Shown: positions 44,051 through 54,741, counted from the first letter of the stretch. The stretch is 64,000 nt of DNA from Nilaparvata lugens (GCF_014356525.2 NC_052518.1:98951380-99015379), one strand, 5' to 3'. Translations and numbers: made by a program. Notes: generated by a model not told the origin, from the letters alone.

Positions 44051-46360
44051 GTGTGTGTGTGTGTATGTGCGTCTGTGTACACGATATCTCATCTCCCAGA
44101 AAACGGAATGACTTGAAATTTGGAACGTAAGGTCCGTACACTATAAGGATCCGACACGAACAATTTCGATGAAATGCAATCCAAGATGGCGGCTGAAATG
44201 GCGAAAATGTTGTCAAAAACAGGGTTTTTCGCGATTTTCTCGAAAACGGCTCCAACGATTTTGATCAAATTCATACCTGAAATAGTCATTGATAAGCTCT
44301 ATCAACTGCAACAAGTCCTATATCTGTAAAATATAATTTCAGGAGCTCCGCCCCATCTATACAAAGTTTGATTTTAGATTCTCAATTATCAGCCTTCATA
44401 TACAATTTAAACAAAAATTTTCAAGTAGAAAAGATTGAGCATGAAAATCTCTGCAATTAATGTTCAGTAACATTTTCACCTAAAATTGAAAATAAGCTTG
44501 AAATTCGTGAAAATGTGATTATTAAATTGTAAACAGTTGGTTCTATTCCATTCACTACGAAGAGATAGAAGACCTCGTGTGTCTCCAGCGTTATTGTTCT
44601 ATCACCAGCTGTCTCATATCTCTGAATAGTATAGACTTGAGATGCGCGAGAACACTAGCGTCAGGTGATCAATTTTCATAACGTCAAGGAAAGTTGTGTG
44701 AGTGCGCCACACCAGATTTTTTTATGTTTTATTTCTAATTTGTTTGTTTCAGAGTGACATATTCCGCCAATCTTTGGCAGATGTACCGTGGATAGGAAAA
44801 CCAAAATGGTTCAAGCAGGCGTTGATCGTTATGATGCTGCGTACAAACATTGACAACCAGATGAAACCTTACGGCATCTATGTCCTCAACTACTTGTCCT
44901 TCAAAGATGTCAGTCTCATAAAAAATCATACAGTTTCTATGTGTTTCACTATTCACATTTATAACTAAAACATAGGCTACATAATATTTTCAATTCCACA
45001 GACTGTGTCTGTGATGAAATATAAATGTAGTTGCAATCTTGAGATTGTTGACTCCTAGAGAAAAGATATCCCAAGGTATAGTGCACTTATGTTCCAAATG
45101 TCAAGCCGATAGTCCACCTGTAGTGAGGTCCACGTTACAATGGCAGTATCTGATTAACATTGGTGTTGCTCTCCTTGTCTATCATATGCCAAAGCAGATA
45201 GCGCTATCCTTTTCTAGCTCCGCAACGTTGCCAGAAAGTTTTTTAACAATGTACAAATATAATACACTCTCCATGATGAAATAGTTAATCATTGATTTTT
45301 TGGCGAATAAAATATAATTTATTAGGTATTTTAAACAAGAACGAACAGTTGATATTACATCAGATATACCGGTATCAGCTTTCCTCTATAGAAGGCAGAG
45401 GCAAGACAGAGAATCGGCAACGCTGACCTCCTATCCCTCATCCACTGCGATTCTAACTTTGACCTCACTATAGTGGATATCCATAGGTTAGGCTTTTTCT
45501 TTTCTATGACAATATGTTGGTATTATTCGAAATGTTATGATAATGGAAATATTGTCCCGGATGCACAAAAGCCTGTTAAATTTTAACCATGATTAAATGC
45601 CACGAGAACCAATCAGAGAAGCCTTCTTTTCAAAAATCTGAGGCATTCAATAATGGTTAAAATTTAAAATGTTTTTTGCAACCGAGCCAAATATCGAGAA
45701 CGTTGACCAAAAACAGCTGATTATAGATGAACTGAAATCTAGATGAAATGAATTTCTCCCGCCTTAGAAGACTTGCAAAATGACTGGGAAAAGAACAAAA
45801 TTATACACTCAACTTCAGTCTTATCTGAATTTTATTGATTCAATAAATTTTATAATTCAATATTGGAATAACATATATTTGCACAAAATAGATAATAGAA
45901 TTTTGTAACTAACACCTTAATTCAAAACAACTGAAGGATACATAGATTTGAATAACAGATCAAAAATGAGCAATTAACTCGTATTTTTTATGTGTTGAAT
46001 CTCAAATATTCTATACATATTTTTTTATGTGTTGAATCTCAAATATTCTATACATTTATAACTTATAACTTTAAGTTAGCACCTTATTTAAAACAACAGA
46101 AGGAAACATCGATTTGAACAATAGATCAATATTAGCAATTAATTCATCTGTTTTTAGGTGTTATAATTCTCAAAAGTCTATACCGTATTTCAAAATAGGC
46201 TGAAAAAGATTTAGATTAGATATATAATATAATATATACAAATAATATTTATAATAATCAATTCCAGGTAATGAGAGCAGCCTTCACTTTTGGACATTTT
46301 CTTTACACCACAAAAATGGAAAAACAGGCTGAACTAACATCTGAAAGCCAGATATTCTGA
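36263..46360 (+). CDS. Insect odorant receptor, 7-TM, five exons
   Basis: Exons 36263-37032, 38938-39037, 42184-42285, 44753-44908 and 46268-46360 join in phase to 406 codons, the normal length of an insect odorant receptor, with GT donors and AG acceptors throughout. Hydrophobic segments fit seven helices: about residues 18-40, 48-66, 118-138, 172-200, 266-290, 297-318 and 366-395. The C-terminal part has hallmarks of the family: an IINYAVICVF helix, a SYNTGQRISNQ loop, a LADVPWIGKPKWFKQALIVM segment, and the last helix YGIYVLNYLSFKD continuing in exon 5 with FTFGHFLY. These receptors sit in sensory-neuron membranes, probably with Orco as an ion channel; the ligand cannot be predicted. The start is the first ATG of a long open exon; an upstream exon cannot be excluded. 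Introns are full of repeats, but every exon is free of stops. Confidence 0.9.
37119..37254. mobile_element. Small foldback MITE in receptor intron 1
   Basis: Inverted arms AAAAGCTTTTAGCCTCTACT at the left and AGTAGAAGCTAAGAGCTTTT at the right, about 36 bp each, with a smaller inner hairpin ACATCAAC/GTTGATGT. It abuts the family A copy that starts at 37253. Confidence 0.8.
37253..38099 (+). repeat. Family A repeat in receptor intron 1
   Basis: Begins TTACTTTCCTTGCCCTATT, contains a GT run (37392-37430), AATGGCG and TTTTCTCGAAAACGGCTCC blocks, and ends ACGGCAAGGAAAGTTGTG..CACACCAG. The start and end (ACTTTCCTTGCC and GGCAAGGAAAGT) are inverted, as in a DNA transposon derivative; no coding capacity. 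Confidence 0.9.
38100..38462 (+). mobile_element. Family B MITE-like element in receptor intron 1
   Basis: Directly abuts the end of the family A copy. Landmarks TTATAATGGCAGTG, GATAGCGCTATC, CGTCTATAGAAGGC and GGATCGGCAACG match the other copies; the right terminus is degenerate. Confidence 0.8.
38938..39037 (+). CDS. Odorant receptor exon 2
   Basis: 100 nt between acceptor TTTCATTCAACAG and donor GTAAAG; encodes FPILMTTCVMCVDTCMNIY, a membrane helix. It completes the split codon left by exon 1. Confidence 0.85.
39860..39995 (+). repeat. Family E repeat, copy 3
   Basis: In receptor intron 2; shares TTTGAGCAGAAAACATGAAA and GACATGCTGGAAACTTATTT blocks with 24872 and, inverted, 27016. Confidence 0.65.
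40191..41033 (+). repeat. Family A repeat, first copy in receptor intron 2
   Basis: Full-length, same orientation as the gene, GT run at 40330-40370; ends TCACACCAG. Confidence 0.92.
41308..42163 (+). repeat. Family A repeat, second copy in receptor intron 2
   Basis: Full-length, with an internal duplication of ACTTGAAATTTGGAACTT(T/A)AGGTCC near 41530-41580. It ends 20 bp before exon 3. Confidence 0.92.
42184..42285 (+). CDS. Odorant receptor exon 3
   Basis: 102 nt, 34 codons in phase 0 between acceptor CGTTGTTTCAG and donor GTAAAA. Encodes the sixth helix and the TGQRISNQ loop. Confidence 0.87.
42945..43795 (+). repeat. Family D interspersed repeat, copy 2
   Basis: In receptor intron 3; same order of blocks as 7150-7810, with an extra AT-rich expansion (ATATAATATAATATAT, 43440-43520). 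Confidence 0.8.
43859..44715 (+). repeat. Family A repeat in receptor intron 3
   Basis: Full-length, with the longest GT run of the family (43994-44064, one TT interruption). It ends 37 bp before exon 4. Confidence 0.92.
44753..44908 (+). CDS. Odorant receptor exon 4
   Basis: 156 nt, 52 codons in phase 0 between acceptor TTGTTTGTTTCAG and donor GTCAGT. Encodes VPWIGKPKWFKQ and the first half of the last helix. Confidence 0.88.
45121..45470 (+). mobile_element. Family B MITE-like element, best-preserved copy
   Basis: TAGTGAGGTCCACGTTACAA at the left and TCTAACTTTGACCTCACTA at the right are inverted repeats, in receptor intron 4. About 350 bp, no coding capacity. Confidence 0.85.
45555..45688. 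mobile_element. Palindromic MITE family C, copy 2
   Basis: In receptor intron 4; ends TCCCGGATGCACAAAAGCC and TTTTTTGCAACCGAGCC, interior CGAGAACCAATCAGAGAAG shared with 62414-62566. Confidence 0.85.
45905..46190 (+). repeat. Tandem duplications in receptor intron 4
   Basis: A 150-bp segment (starting near AACACCTTAATTCAAAACAA) recurs degenerate at about 46070, and a 34-bp segment TGTGTTGAATCTCAAATATT.. is duplicated exactly near 45990 and 46025. Confidence 0.7.
46268..46360 (+). CDS. Odorant receptor exon 5 and stop
   Basis: 30 codons plus TGA after acceptor AATTCCAG: VMRAAFTFGHFLYTTKM, then a polar tail, the typical C-terminus. An AATAAA occurs near 46576. Confidence 0.88.
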   Translation, partial: VMRAAFTFGHFLYTTKMEKQAELTSESQIF

Positions 46361-47544
46361 TCAAGTTTATCAAAGATATTCAAAGTTTATCTTGTTACAA
46401 TATTGGTTGAATGATGTTTGTGAAAAGTTTTGATTGGATTTCATTCAACGGTAACTTACTCTAATCCAGTGATTTAAGAATTACGAAAACTGTAATTATT
46501 GAGGTGTATGAGTAATTTTAAATTGAGCAGGTAAGGCAACACATGTATTCAGAATATTAAAAAAATTTGTTTTTGAAATAAAATTACAAAAAAATATTAA
46601 TATATTATAATGACTATATATGTATCTTCCCAATTCCTTATTCCCTCTTCCCAATTTAACATTCCGTTCAATAGATCCTTTCTTATGGAAAATTTCTCTT
46701 CAAAATAATTACAATTACTGGCACATGTTATCAAATTAATTATGAAATTATTCCACAAAAATATACAAAATAAGCAATAAATACAAAAATACAGTTTGCT
46801 AGTATAAAATTATACTACAATAGCAGGACATTTTTCATAGATAGCCAGTTATTATAATATTATAAATGAACATTTCTTTGGCATAAACATTTGGCGTACT
46901 TGAGCATGAGTTGAACAATAAAAATAAATGATATTATAATACTAAATATTATTTGTTTACACAAAATTAATAAATAATAATATGTGTTTACACACCAAGT
47001 ATTATCTGTGGTTATTTGCACAAAAATGACGTCGTTATTAGGAGATAGTATAGTTTACATGGAAGGAAAATTCCAGTTACAATACAAGAAATCATTAATT
47101 GAGCAAATACTGGTAGCAGAGAATAAGAATAAACAGTAAAAAGTGGAAGTTTTAAAGCTAAAACTGAAATGAAAAATCACTAGCCTATACAATTGAAAAT
47201 AACCAGAATATGTGAAATACTTACTTATGATACAAATAATCCTATGGTACCATATATAATTCAATATAAAAGTGAAAGATTCTAATGCACATTAAAAAAT
47301 CACTCTACAACTGAAAATAACCAGACTGTTTAGGATAGATACTTATGATAAAAATGATTATAAGGTAGGTATCAAATATATAAAACATATATAATACTGT
47401 ATAGTAATAGTGACAGTTTTTCAATACAAATTGCAACATCACTATAAAGAATAATTGAAAATAACCAGAGTATTAGAATATATAGTGTGACCTGTTGTTG
47501 AATGAATAAATGATACATTAATTATATGGTGTCATTTATTTAAG
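46361..47544. other. AT-rich region after the receptor
   Basis: No gene. Three loose copies of a GAAAATAACCAGA-containing segment (about 130 bp apart, near 47190, 47320 and 47455) suggest an old tandem repeat. Confidence 0.5.
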
Positions 47545-48570
47545 AATCTGGTATCTTAAAACAGAAATCTTCACAAAAAAATAAATTATAATAGAGGAGT
47601 CTTATCACCACAAGCAACCATTTTTGGATAGCATTGTTTTTCTCAACTTTTATTTAGTCGAAAACAGGAATAAACAGCTACCTATTTCAAAGCAAGGGTC
47701 ATCTAAATTTATATCTGAGAATCTTCACAATAAAATAAATTATAATAGAAATCTTATCACCACAAGCAACCATTCAAACAATTTTTGGAAAGCATTGTTT
47801 TTCTCATCTTTTATTTAGTCGAAAACAGGAATAAACTGCTACCTATTTCAAAGCAAGGGTCATCTAAATTTATATCTGAGAATCTGGTGTCTTGAAACAG
47901 AAGTCTTCACAATAAAATAAATTATAATACAGGAGTCTTATCACCACAAGCAACCATTTTTGGAAAGCATTGTTCTTCTCAACTTTTATTTAGTCGAAAA
48001 CAGGAATAAACTGCTACCTATTTCAAAGCAAGGGTCATCTAAATTTATATCTGAGAATCTGGTGTCTTGAAAAAAAAATCTTCACAATAAAATAGATTAT
48101 AATAGAGGAGTCTTATCACCACAAACAAACATTCCAACCATTTTTGGATGCCATTGTTTTTTCTCAACTTTTATTTAGTCGAAAACAGGAATAAACTGCT
48201 ACCTATTTCAAAGCAAGGGTCATCTAAATTTATATCTGAGAATCTGGTGTCTTGAAAAAAAAATCTTCACAATAAAATAGATTATAATAAAGGAGTCTTA
48301 TCACCACAAGCAACCATTTTTGGATAGCATTGTTTTTCTCAACTTATAGTTAGTCGAAAACAGGAATAAACTGCTACCTATTTCAAAGCAAGGGTCATCT
48401 AAATTTATATCTGAGAATCTGGTGTCTTGAAACAAAAGTCTTCACAATAAAATAGATTATAATAGAGGAGTCTTATCACCACAAACAAACATTCCAACCA
48501 TTTTTGGATGCCATTGTTTTTCTCAACTTTTATTTAGTTGAAAACAGGAATAAACTGTTACCTATTTCAA
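47545..48570 (+). repeat. 180-bp tandem array, about 5.7 units
   Basis: Each unit carries GTCTTATCACCACAAGCAAC, TTTATTTAGTCGAAAACAGG and CAAGGGTCATCTAAATTTAT. One unit (about 47690-47770) has an internal deletion. Small open frames inside are by-products. Confidence 0.92.
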
Positions 48571-48576
48571 AGCTGA

Positions 48577-48747
48577 ATGATGAAACCCCGGATCATTCAG
48601 GAGTTGAAGCCAGCATCTCACAACGAAATCCCATCACTTCTTTGTGATGTGCTTGAGCGGATAATGAGAAACGTTAGAACAGACTCCAAGAATGAGCCAC
48701 TCGAGAAGAAGGTCATTCAATGGATGGATGTAATTTCCAAAAAGTAA
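48577..48747 (+). CDS. Short ORF or terminal exon, unrecognised
   Basis: 56 codons, from ATGATGAAA to TAA, with normal composition unlike the flanking AT-rich DNA: MMKPRIIQELKPASHNEIPS, then LLCDVLERIMRN and a Lys-rich end. An in-frame TGA precedes the ATG, so it is either a tiny ORF or, from acceptor TCATTCAG at 48600, a phase-0 terminal exon of 48 codons. AATAAA lies about 20 bp after the stop. I do not recognise the family; upstream exons are not visible. Confidence 0.35.
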   Translation: MMKPRIIQELKPASHNEIPSLLCDVLERIMRNVRTDSKNEPLEKKVIQWMDVISKK

Positions 48748-48853
48748 CTCCACCAAGTTTCCGTTAATAAACTACTATTGTAACTAAAAGTTTTACACTT
48801 TCTTTCAACCCTTATAACTTTGAAATTGACAAGTATTTCAAAACCAACTGATC

Positions 48854-49984
48854 CTGTTACGGCCACTGAGGTGGGTGCAATAACAAATTACTTAGTAGCT
48901 TCTACTGGTAGAGCCAGGTTGGACTGAGTGAACACAAATTGAAACTAATACACTTTTATTGATTAACGGGAATACCAGACCAACAATAAGTTGATCAAAT
49001 GAATTACTGAAACACATAAATCAAGTTCAATACAACAAGGCGGTGTAAAACAAAGTCTTTCATACGAAGGCGGGAATCTCAATACTAGGCAGTAGCACAA
49101 CTTGCTTATTTCTATACTGTCTTTATGAATAATTATACTCAACAATAATAAGTCTCAGGTAAATATATAAGCGGTATCACAGTAGTAAAACACTTGGAGC
49201 GGATTAATCTTGTAGAGAATCGACATGAATCTAACTTGGAGCGGGGAACGACACGAGACGTAGCAGGAAACGGGATCGACTTTGTACTGTGAACTGAGTG
49301 AATGATAACTCGAAAACGACTCCTTCAAAGAACGGTTCCTTGGCGAACGATAGTTCAAATAGCTCTGTAGGAGCTAGAGGCAGCGCTCTAGTATGTTTGG
49401 CGGCGATCTCATCACTGGAGGTGAGTGAATCGACGGTGCAGCAAGAGTGGGCAGCGAGCGGTGAAGTAGGGCAGCATGGCAACAGCGGTGCGGTCATCAA
49501 TCATCATTACAGGCGGCAGGCGGTGATAAAACAGTGCAGGCGGTAGTGGCAAACAAAATAGCTTATGTGATGCGGTGAAGTGGAGTGTAGCAAAGCGAGG
49601 AGGTAGCGGCAGTGCAACAGTGGGAATCCTCAGCGATTCAGACATGAACAGGCATTAGTCTGTGCTGCAGCTCAAACAGTGGTGCGGTCATCACAAGATG
49701 AAGTAGGGCGGTGGTCATCATTCAGCGAGCGGTGAACTAGCGTGGTGACAATAATGAGCAGCACGTGGTGACCCAGCAAGATGTCAATGGCGGGCAGTGA
49801 GAGGCTGTACATTAATCCAGAGGTGCGGAGGCAGCGGTGACTCAAAGACAGGAGCATCCACAGCGCAGGTGGCATTATTTCTAGTAGAGGGGTGTGGAAG
49901 ACTCGAAACTGTAGGAAACCGTGAAACAGGAGGTATTGATGTAGCTGCATAGCAGTAGTCTTTAGATCTCGACAGAATCTGGCG
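48854..49984 (-). other. BEL-adjacent region, possible LTR and GC-rich stretch
   Basis: TGTTACGGCCACTG at 48854 could be the inverted end of a BEL LTR (..TAACA), but I found no matching LTR near 62 kb. From about 49370 to 49900 the + strand is rich in GCGGT/GGCGG motifs with direct repeats such as GGTGCGGTCATCA (49480 and 49682) and GAGCGGTGAA. Several overlapping low-complexity frames occur; none is called. Confidence 0.35.
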
Positions 49985-50465
49985 GTACATCTGCTTACAA
50001 TCGTTTTCATCCTTACTGGAAGCATTGCAGACAACACAAATTTTCTGGCTAGGATCATTGTTTTTGAAGATGGTGTGATGTGGAATAACGTAGTTGACAG
50101 CAGAATCGGAAAGTGCTAAGTGCCCAAGTTCTTGATATTCATTCATGAAATTGGTGGAGTATTTCTCCTCCAATTTTGAGGATTTATCCAGATGTTTCAA
50201 CAGACCAAGATGACTTCGGTAAGCCTGTTTGCGGTTTGAGGCAAGAGGGGGTGCTTCAGGTTTGAATGGAAGCGCGACTACATATCTTCCTTCATCATTG
50301 CGGTAGGTGGTGGATTGATACAGCTTTTCACACAGTTCTCGGGCGGTAAATCTTTTGAACAAGGAGAGCTTCCTCAGTTTCCCAGAATTTGTTCATAACA
50401 GTAGAGAGCAGTTCTTCTTGTGCAAACATGGTGCATATCAATTGAGTGGTGCGGGTGACTTGTCC
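49985..50465 (-). pseudogene. pol: BEL/Pao reverse-transcriptase N-terminal region
   Basis: Reads on the - strand as the start of BEL/Pao Pol: LLSTVMNKFWETEE, then after a one-base shift near 50370, CEKLYQSTTYRNDEGRYVVA and LPFK, YSTNFMNEYQELGHL, YVIPHHTIFK and ICVVCNASSK. This order (FW.E, GRY.V.LP, EY..LGH, .PHH, DAS-like) is specific to BEL/Pao. The palm with the catalytic aspartates is missing. Upstream it meets the transposase half at about 50465. Confidence 0.88.
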
Positions 50466-51570
50466 TTCAATAATATTCTCAATGATATATGTAAAGCTAT
50501 GAAGTTAGACATTATATCGGTTGATAAAAAAGGGGGCAAATCTACGATACTTGTGTACAGCAAAAATTGACGGAATCCATTGCTTTCAAACGGCTAACTT
50601 CAGAAAGAGACGGAGTTCTCCTTCCAAACTCTGAAGGTATGAATTTCTTCAATGAGACAAGCCTGTCACTTAGGTTTTGCACTTGCCTATGTGGAAATCT
50701 ATATCTTAGTTCACCCTTGAGCCACAAAAGGATAATTTTTTTTACAACTCCTAAACAAACTGAATGCTTATAGTCTAAGCTGAAACTTGAAATTAAATCA
50801 ATATGGTTCAACAATGTCAGTACTGTTGCACCAATGTGATGTTTTTCTTGGCTCAATGAACAAAACCTTTTTTGGGTCTTACTTGAGCAGTTTGAATCTA
50901 TAAAGCACACTCTCTTATTTACACTTTCTCCTTCCATTGTGAACCGAGTACACGAGTAAAAACCTGTGTGTCCCTTGATTTGTAAAACAAAGGCTTTAGC
51001 TGGCATGTCACACACAAACCCAAGATGATTCATTTTGAAAATAAATCATTCAAATAAAACCCATTTTCAAATAAACAATTCAACTCTTCTACCAATTTCC
51101 TCATGAACTCATTGCTATCACTGGGTTTTTCATTGCCATAATACAGGCCTACCACAAAAACCGGTGAACTCTTTTATTGACCGAATTATTAAGTAATTAA
51201 TTATTACTTATTTTATTATTACCGAATAATTAAGTAAGCTGTCGCCACATTTGATGACCACCTGAACTTTTAGATACAGGCAGCCCATCAATATTAAAAA
51301 GCAGTTTGAGCTCTGTTCTATTATTAGAAACCTGAAAAGACTTCAAAATACTCTTCAATCCATTTTCAATACCTAAATATATGTATTATCCACTCATTAA
51401 GGTCCGAACTGCAGTACATCTAGACGTTTTAAGTAGAGTATAAACGTCGTCTGGCAAGCTATCAAGATTGGAACAGTTTTTAATATTTTTAAAAGACTAC
51501 AGATTTCTGAGGGATTTTCTCACTTACACACCAATTGGAAAGTTTGTTCTCAAATGAGTCCAATGTAAAT
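50465..51570 (-). pseudogene. CACTA-like transposase, N-terminal/middle half
   Basis: Fragments in changing frames on the - strand give the ordered motifs of an animal CACTA-like (Transposase_21 type) transposase: NWCVSEKIPQKS, SLPDDVYTLLKT, GIENGLKSI, LFNIDGLPVSKSSG, VGLYYGNEKPSDSNEF, then the long frame 51033-50542 with FVCDMPAKAFVLQIKGHTGF, HHIGATVL, SLDYKHSVCLGVVKKIILLW, IPSEFGRRTPSLSEV, and finally FRQFLLYT and NFIALHISLRILL. Several stops and shifts. It ends at the BEL junction in mid-protein, and the missing remainder lies at 58171-58688. Family assignment is from motif memory. Confidence 0.75.
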
Positions 51571-52983
51571 TTATCTTCAATTTTTTTCCCGGAATTTGAG
51601 CATTCTTCAAGATAATTTTTATTTCAGGACTACTATTATTATTTACACAAATTGTTTCATCTTGATCTGAGCTCACACAAGATTCATGGCTAAACATACT
51701 TGGCGACTTACTTGGTGACATACTATTTTTATCATGAAAAATTTGGACCTGACATAAAATCTTCATACCAACTACTACATCCCACACTACTAAAATCAGA
51801 ACGATTTACATCTATACCAGTATCCACAGGACTAATGCTATCTTCAGAGGTGAACACTTCACCAATATCGTTTTTTGATGAGTCCACTTCAAACACATAA
51901 TTAAATTCTTTTAAACTCTTTTTTTACCCTTGTACCACAATGCTCTTGAGCATGTCCTCTTTTTCTTATCCATGGATGGATACACGTTGACCAACAATCT
52001 GAAATAAACCATTCAAACCATTCTCATTCCGATTATTTTGTCATGTAATTTTATAATGAATTGGTGACAGATTTAATTCACATCAAATACTTTTGACACA
52101 GACTTATATACTTTATTGTGTCAGCCAATTCAAATGCAGAGTAACCAGTTAAATCTTTTGTAGAAATTGTCCTATAAATGTAAACAAAAGACAGAAAGTG
52201 TTTGAAATTCAATCCTGAACCTGAATTATTGATCAATTATTATATTATTACAACTATTGTAATAGTTATCTGTCATTCAGGCCAATTCAAGTTATCAATA
52301 ATAATCTATTCCTGGACAAATAATCTAAATTTACAAATTTCATTCATTTACAATAAAGTAAGAAAGTTGTGAAAATTGTATATATTTAATAAACATACAT
52401 CTAGGAAATTAGATTGCAACCTTAGAAAATTACCGCTTGATAAATAGTGAAATCTTCTATTGAATGTGATTAATACCATAATTCGAGTTTCTTGACATCT
52501 AAAAAATTATGCACAACGAACTGCTCAACATTGTTCACGAGCAATATAGGTTGATTAACACTTTACTAAACTATGATGGAATCTTCAGACGTGGGTGAAT
52601 CCACACCTTCTCACAGGTTCGATGGGCCATAGATCCTCCTGTAAATGTTCTACCTATCATAAGGAGGGTCTATGTACCATCGATTTGATGTGTAAAAGAG
52701 CCTCCGCACTTTACAATATTATCGACAAAAAAAGCGATTAATCTTCATAAAAACAATTTCCTAATTAATGCAATAAATCCTCTACAAGTCTAGCATTTGA
52801 CAAGATCCTACAACCACTTCCACAATAGAACTTCTAAAAATAACTTCAAATTTTCGTATTTTTAATACAATGGAAACATTCCATACCTGAAGAAGTTTCT
52901 TTTTCTGTTCTGGTTCTCGCCAGAAGAAGTTTATTTTTCATGAATTTCGACAAGATGTTAGGGAAGGCTCACTTTCCAAATTT
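51571..52983. other. Mostly non-coding interval with a small palindrome
   Basis: May include the degraded front of the transposase region (- strand frame 51787-51524). A hairpin at about 52618-52684 (TCGATGGGCCATAGATCCTCC and GGAGGGTCTATGTACCATCGA) is the only clear structure. Confidence 0.45.
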
Positions 52984-53245
52984 TTAGTTAGTGGGGAGGG
53001 TATTTTTAATATTATTTCCGTAGAATGGACATTGATATGTCCAAAGCTCCGCCAATTTATGTAGATGCATAACAATATAATTACCTATAGTTGTTATATT
53101 ACAAATTACTTTTTCATTAATTATTTTCTCAGTCTATATTATGTAAATGCATCTATAATTTTGCTGTATTGTAAGCTATTGTATATAAGTGTATAAGCCA
53201 GTATATATTGTAATCTACATAAATAAAGTACTCAAACAATCAATC
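52984..53245 (+). repeat. 3' end of non-LTR-like repeat, copy 2
   Basis: Same block order as 25359-25630 (GAATGGACATTGATATGTCC, GTAAGCTATTGTATATAAGT, ACATAAATAAAGTACTCAA). Confidence 0.65.
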
Positions 53246-53635
53246 CCTCTATCCGCAAATTTGTTGCAACTATAATTCTGTGTTAGTCATTCTGCTCTGT
53301 GAATCTCACAATCGGAATATTTTTCTTCCAAGTAAATATAATCGACATGAATATAGTTGAACGAGAGAATAATCCCTGGTCTGATATTAAATCTTGGTTC
53401 AAACTGTGAATTTTGAAAAAAAATTCAACACATACAATGCAGTCATTCCCATCAACATGAAGTTATAAATCATTCAAATGACGGTAAGATGTTGAAGGGC
53501 TGATGGTAGTAGACAACAGCCTACAGTAATAATACAGCAATAATACTGCTGAGAAAAGTAAGTTTTTATACCTGGCTTCAACACCAATTTGATGGAGGAA
53601 TGAATCAAGGATTTCAAAAAAATACTCACAAAAAA
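53246..53635. other. Non-coding stretch
   Basis: No coding or repeat signal that I can support. Confidence 0.4.
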
Positions 53636-53639
53636 GGTT

Positions 53640-53935
53640 CAAGGATCAAGTGATCTAGCTTGAAATTCGTCTACAATGTGAGCCATTTCAATTACAACTT
53701 CGAATGAGTTTGAAAATACAAGGAAAATACCTTCAAAAGCTTGTCCATTTTCTGTTCTTGAGATTACGGTGTTCCCTATGTGTGCTGTGATGTCTGGCAT
53801 GAATACCAAATTGTAGTAGTTGAATTCTCTTCCAATAAGCACAATGCCTTTAGGAGATGTAGCAATATTTTCAATTACACAAATATTGCCAACCGTCAAC
53901 TGCACACAGCTTTCATTCACTAGATTCCACTGACA
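53640..53935 (-). pseudogene. Unrecognised decayed coding fragment
   Basis: A 93-codon frame with fairly ordinary composition: SCVQLTVGNICVIENIATS, IVLIGREFNYY, SRTENGQAFEGIFLVFSN. The C..L..G.I..I.N and IGREF spacing vaguely recalls the C-terminus of CACTA-like transposases (compare SCCGLKDKKIVKVKNF at 58171-58431), but this is weak. A partial duplicate of its middle (CTTGTCCATTTTCTGT) lies at 54195-54260. Confidence 0.3.
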
Positions 53936-54552
53936 TGGTAAAAGTAACTCAGTTTTCTGGATTGTGGGTCAAATGCACCTCTTGGAAGAGCAGCATTTGA
54001 ATGAACAACATTGGCTACCGGTAGGCTTATTGGCTCTGCCATACAATGCTTGTCTCTACTTTTCCCCCATAACATCTTCTTTCTAACTCTTTTCTCTTCA
54101 ATTCATGCTGTCCTAACTATGTTACCTTCAATGTTTGAAGGTAAATTTCAAACTAGAACACATTGAAATGGTCTAGGCTTCCACATTTCTAGACCAGAGT
54201 TTGAAAATACCTTCAAAACCTTGTCCATTTTCTGTCCTTATGATTACGGTCTTTCCTAACTCAAAATGTTTTTGAATTGAATTTTGATATGTACTGCTCT
54301 AGTTGTGCCTTACATTTTTCAAGGCCAATTTATGTAAAATTACTGAGCAAATGTCTGTATTCTCCCACCGACTGGTCTGACTCTAAGTTTGAGGTCAACT
54401 CTCCATCGATGAGTTGAACTTTTACTTGTTTATAGGTATTTGTAAGTAGAATATATAGCCTTGAAAAACAAATCATACAGAGGCCTGATATGAAATCTAT
54501 TAGCAAATCATACTTATTGTAATTGGAAATATCTTCCATTGTAACAATGATA

Positions 54553-54741
54553 ATTATAAATAATAAATAATAAATAATAAATAATAAATAATAAAATAAA
54601 TAATAAATAATAAATAATAAATAATAAATAATAAATAATAAATAATAAATAATAAATAATAAATAATAAATAATAAATAATAAATAATAAATAATAAATA
54701 ATAAATAATAAATAATAAATAATAAATAATAAATAATAAAT
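54553..54741. repeat. Heptanucleotide microsatellite
   Basis: Near-perfect (ATAAATA)n for about 190 bp with one irregular unit near 54590. Confidence 0.95.

Noticed and set aside
43947..44255. His-Thr repeat frame on the - strand (also 37325-37555)
   Set aside because: Translation of the GT run inside family A repeats.
48854..49650. BEL LTR
   Set aside because: A TGTTA start is suggestive, but no second copy is found upstream of gag at about 62 kb, so I report it only as a possibility.
49231..50058. Several overlapping frames of 77-128 codons on both strands
   Set aside because: GC-rich low-complexity sequence gives open frames on all strands; only the BEL RT part has family motifs.
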